The notes below the pieces were generated by a model. It saw only the letters and a program-made list of their open reading frames with translations. It was not told where the DNA came from and did not search any database. From assembly GCA_029560585.1 (NCBI GenBank), contig JAKQKQ010000296.1, forward strand, positions 1 to 64,000: DNA of 64,000 nt. Reading direction: 5' to 3'. The number at the start of each line of letters is the position of its first letter. The stretch's first letter is position 1. This DNA is from Verrucomicrobiota bacterium (GTDB lineage Bacteria > Verrucomicrobiota > Verrucomicrobiia > JADLBR01). The position numbers were made by a program, and so were the translations under genes. Below, piece by piece: positions 62,674 through 64,000 of this stretch.

Positions 62674-64000
62674 TCACGGTATCGTTGCCGCGGTGGGCCC
62701 TGGCAGTTCCTCGTGTTCGGTGCTGACGGTGCATTCGCGATCGTCGAAAAGGTTCACGTAGTAGACGGTTGCAGTTTCCGGAAGCGTGGAGGACACCTTG
62801 CCCGCAGGATCCAGCTGGGCGGGGAGTATTTCCCATGGGCGGTCCTGCCAGCGACCGGTGGTGCGGGTGACCATCAGTTCGGCCTTCGTGATAGGCCTCG
62901 CACTTTCAAACATGACCGTGACATGTCGCCCGTCGCGATTCTGCCCAGTGATTTTCGCCAAGGGTTCTCCATTCTTCAGGATGCTGTCGGCGAAGGTGAA
63001 GATCTCCTTGGGGGCCTCGCCGGCGTCACCGTGGCCGTGGCGCATGCGGAGGCGGACGCATAGGATGCGAGGCCCCTTGGGCAGGCGATAGGATTTTTGG
63101 AGCGCGTTGAGTGTATAGGCGAAGTCGTTGGTGCCGGTCACCCAGAGCATGGGCATGGCTGCGTCCTTTAGGTAGGACGAGGGATCCCACCAGCGCATCC
63201 AGCGCGCCGCGCGTTCGGGTCCGAGCGCATTGACGCTGCCCGCGAAACCGTGCTCAGAGGTGAAGCCGCAGCCGTAGACGGGAACGGCGAGTTTGAACCG
63301 GTGATCCACGCTGGCGATAAGGCATGTCAGGTAGCCGCCCCATGAGATACCGGTGAGGCCGGTGCGTTGGGCATCGACCTCGGGCAACGAGCGGAGAAGG
63401 GAATGCGCGAGGATGGCATCGGCCACGGCGTGGAAGGCCCATTGGTCTTCGCGCGGATCGTCGATCTGGTTGTAGCCGCCCCAGCCCGGAGGGCCGCCGG
63501 CGGGGTGGATTTCCCAATGGCCGTAGGTGCCCTTGGGGACGCAACCGCAAGTGTCCATGGCTATGGCGGCATAGCCGCGGCTGGTCCAACGCCGGACCCA
63601 TGAGTCGAATGCGGTGCCGCCGCCGCCATGCACCAGCACCATACCTGGCACCTTTTGCCCCGGTTCAATCTTGGGCAATCCTATCCATGCAAACACGCGG
63701 GTCGGTTGTCCCTCATAGAGGGGACCCTCAAAGAAGACGGCACGGACACCTTCGCCATGAAAGCCTTCGGCGGGCCACGTCCTGGGCGGTTTTGAGAATC
63801 GCGCCATGTCCCACATGGGGCCGACTGGATCAGCGGGTGGTGCCGGTGGCGGGGAATTGGCCGTGTGGCTGGCTTTCGCGATCTGTTCTTCGGTGGCGAC
63901 GCCGGGAGCGAATGAGACGATGGCGCATTGACCTGGGGCGACGTCGGCCTGCCAGACTTGGTGATTCCCGGACCACGGTCCCCAGATGCGCAGTCCACCG
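62674..64000 (-). CDS. alpha/beta-hydrolase (acetyl xylan esterase-like), 5' end outside window
   Basis: The frame stays open to the window end, so the start is missing; at least 441 residues are coded. The visible N-terminal part is a beta-type region (LRIWGPWSGNHQVWQADVAP) and a Pro/Ala linker. The hydrolase domain follows with GMVLVHGGGGTAFDSWV, the nucleophile elbow GISWGGY, the acid in WVTGTNDFAY and the His near RMRHGHGD. A C-terminal beta domain ends the protein. Acetyl esterases of this type de-esterify polysaccharides and often stand beside glycosidases, as here with GH106. Confidence 0.82.
   Translation of the reverse strand, partial: GGLRIWGPWSGNHQVWQADVAPGQCAIVSFAPGVATEEQIAKASHTANSPPPAPPADPVGPMWDMARFSKPPRTWPAEGFHGEGVRAVFFEGPLYEGQPTRVFAWIGLPKIEPGQKVPGMVLVHGGGGTAFDSWVRRWTSRGYAAIAMDTCGCVPKGTYGHWEIHPAGGPPGWGGYNQIDDPREDQWAFHAVADAILAHSLLRSLPEVDAQRTGLTGISWGGYLTCLIASVDHRFKLAVPVYGCGFTSEHGFAGSVNALGPERAARWMRWWDPSSYLKDAAMPMLWVTGTNDFAYTLNALQKSYRLPKGPRILCVRLRMRHGHGDAGEAPKEIFTFADSILKNGEPLAKITGQNRDGRHVTVMFESARPITKAELMVTRTTGRWQDRPWEILPAQLDPAGKVSSTLPETATVYYVNLFDDRECTVSTEHEELPGPTAATIP

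Overview
The window is a high-GC, densely packed bacterial chromosome segment, most probably from a member of the Verrucomicrobiota (PVC superphylum). This rests on two secreted proteins with PEP-CTERM tails, one of them an autotransporter-repeat-type protein, together with a CuA cytochrome oxidase operon in the order I-III-IV-II, Tat-exported aldo/keto-type proteins, GH106, GH57 and sulfatase genes, and MglA/roadblock proteins. I see no rRNA, tRNA, CRISPR array, transposase or integrase. The + strand is G-rich almost everywhere whatever the gene direction, which suggests one replichore arm with + as the leading strand.

Layout. 0.3-2.0 kb: pilT and pgsA (minus). 2.2-6.4 kb: a DinB-like protein, a PEP-CTERM protein, plsY and gpsA. 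6.6-9.5 kb: mutS and a cupin (minus). 9.5-15.5 kb: a small membrane protein, then trpS-scpA-scpB, a chorismate mutase carrying half a prephenate dehydratase, and a large proline-rich membrane protein with a coiled coil. 15.6-16.5 kb: hpt and a dimeric dUTPase-like gene (minus). 16.6-20.5 kb: trxB, a Kef-like antiporter and a small secreted protein. 21.1-27.6 kb: a GYF_2 membrane protein, then the oxidase operon and a Tat-exported TIM-barrel protein. 27.7-29.8 kb: autotransporter-repeat PEP-CTERM protein. 29.9-35.5 kb: a GH57-galT-glgA glucan operon with a TPR protein upstream.

35.6-39.5 kb holds the best candidate for an undescribed system: a tight operon of a winged-helix protein, an ORC/Cdc6-like AAA ATPase, a probable PD-(D/E)XK nuclease and a small membrane protein. 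39.5-43.9 kb: sulfatase, gamma-carbonic anhydrase, hemW and a second TPR membrane protein. 44.0-53.4 kb: a disordered protein ending in a roadblock domain, a TerB-like/PH-like protein with a HerA-type ATPase, an FHA protein, an MglA GTPase, a PagL-like barrel, truA and trmL. 53.4-64 kb: type I dehydroquinase, a GT4 glycosyltransferase, then large exported carbohydrate-active proteins (a toroid protein, a GH106 rhamnosidase and an esterase cut by the window end).

Longer gene-free stretches are filled by dispersed palindromes of a few recurring families (near 0.1, 2.8-3.1, 20.6-21.1, 45.9-46.3, 49.7-49.9 and 54.06 kb). Three functional threads recur: envelope lipid and respiration genes (pgsA, plsY, gpsA, oxidase); polysaccharide synthesis and breakdown; and polarity or motility signalling (pilT, mglA, roadblock, FHA).
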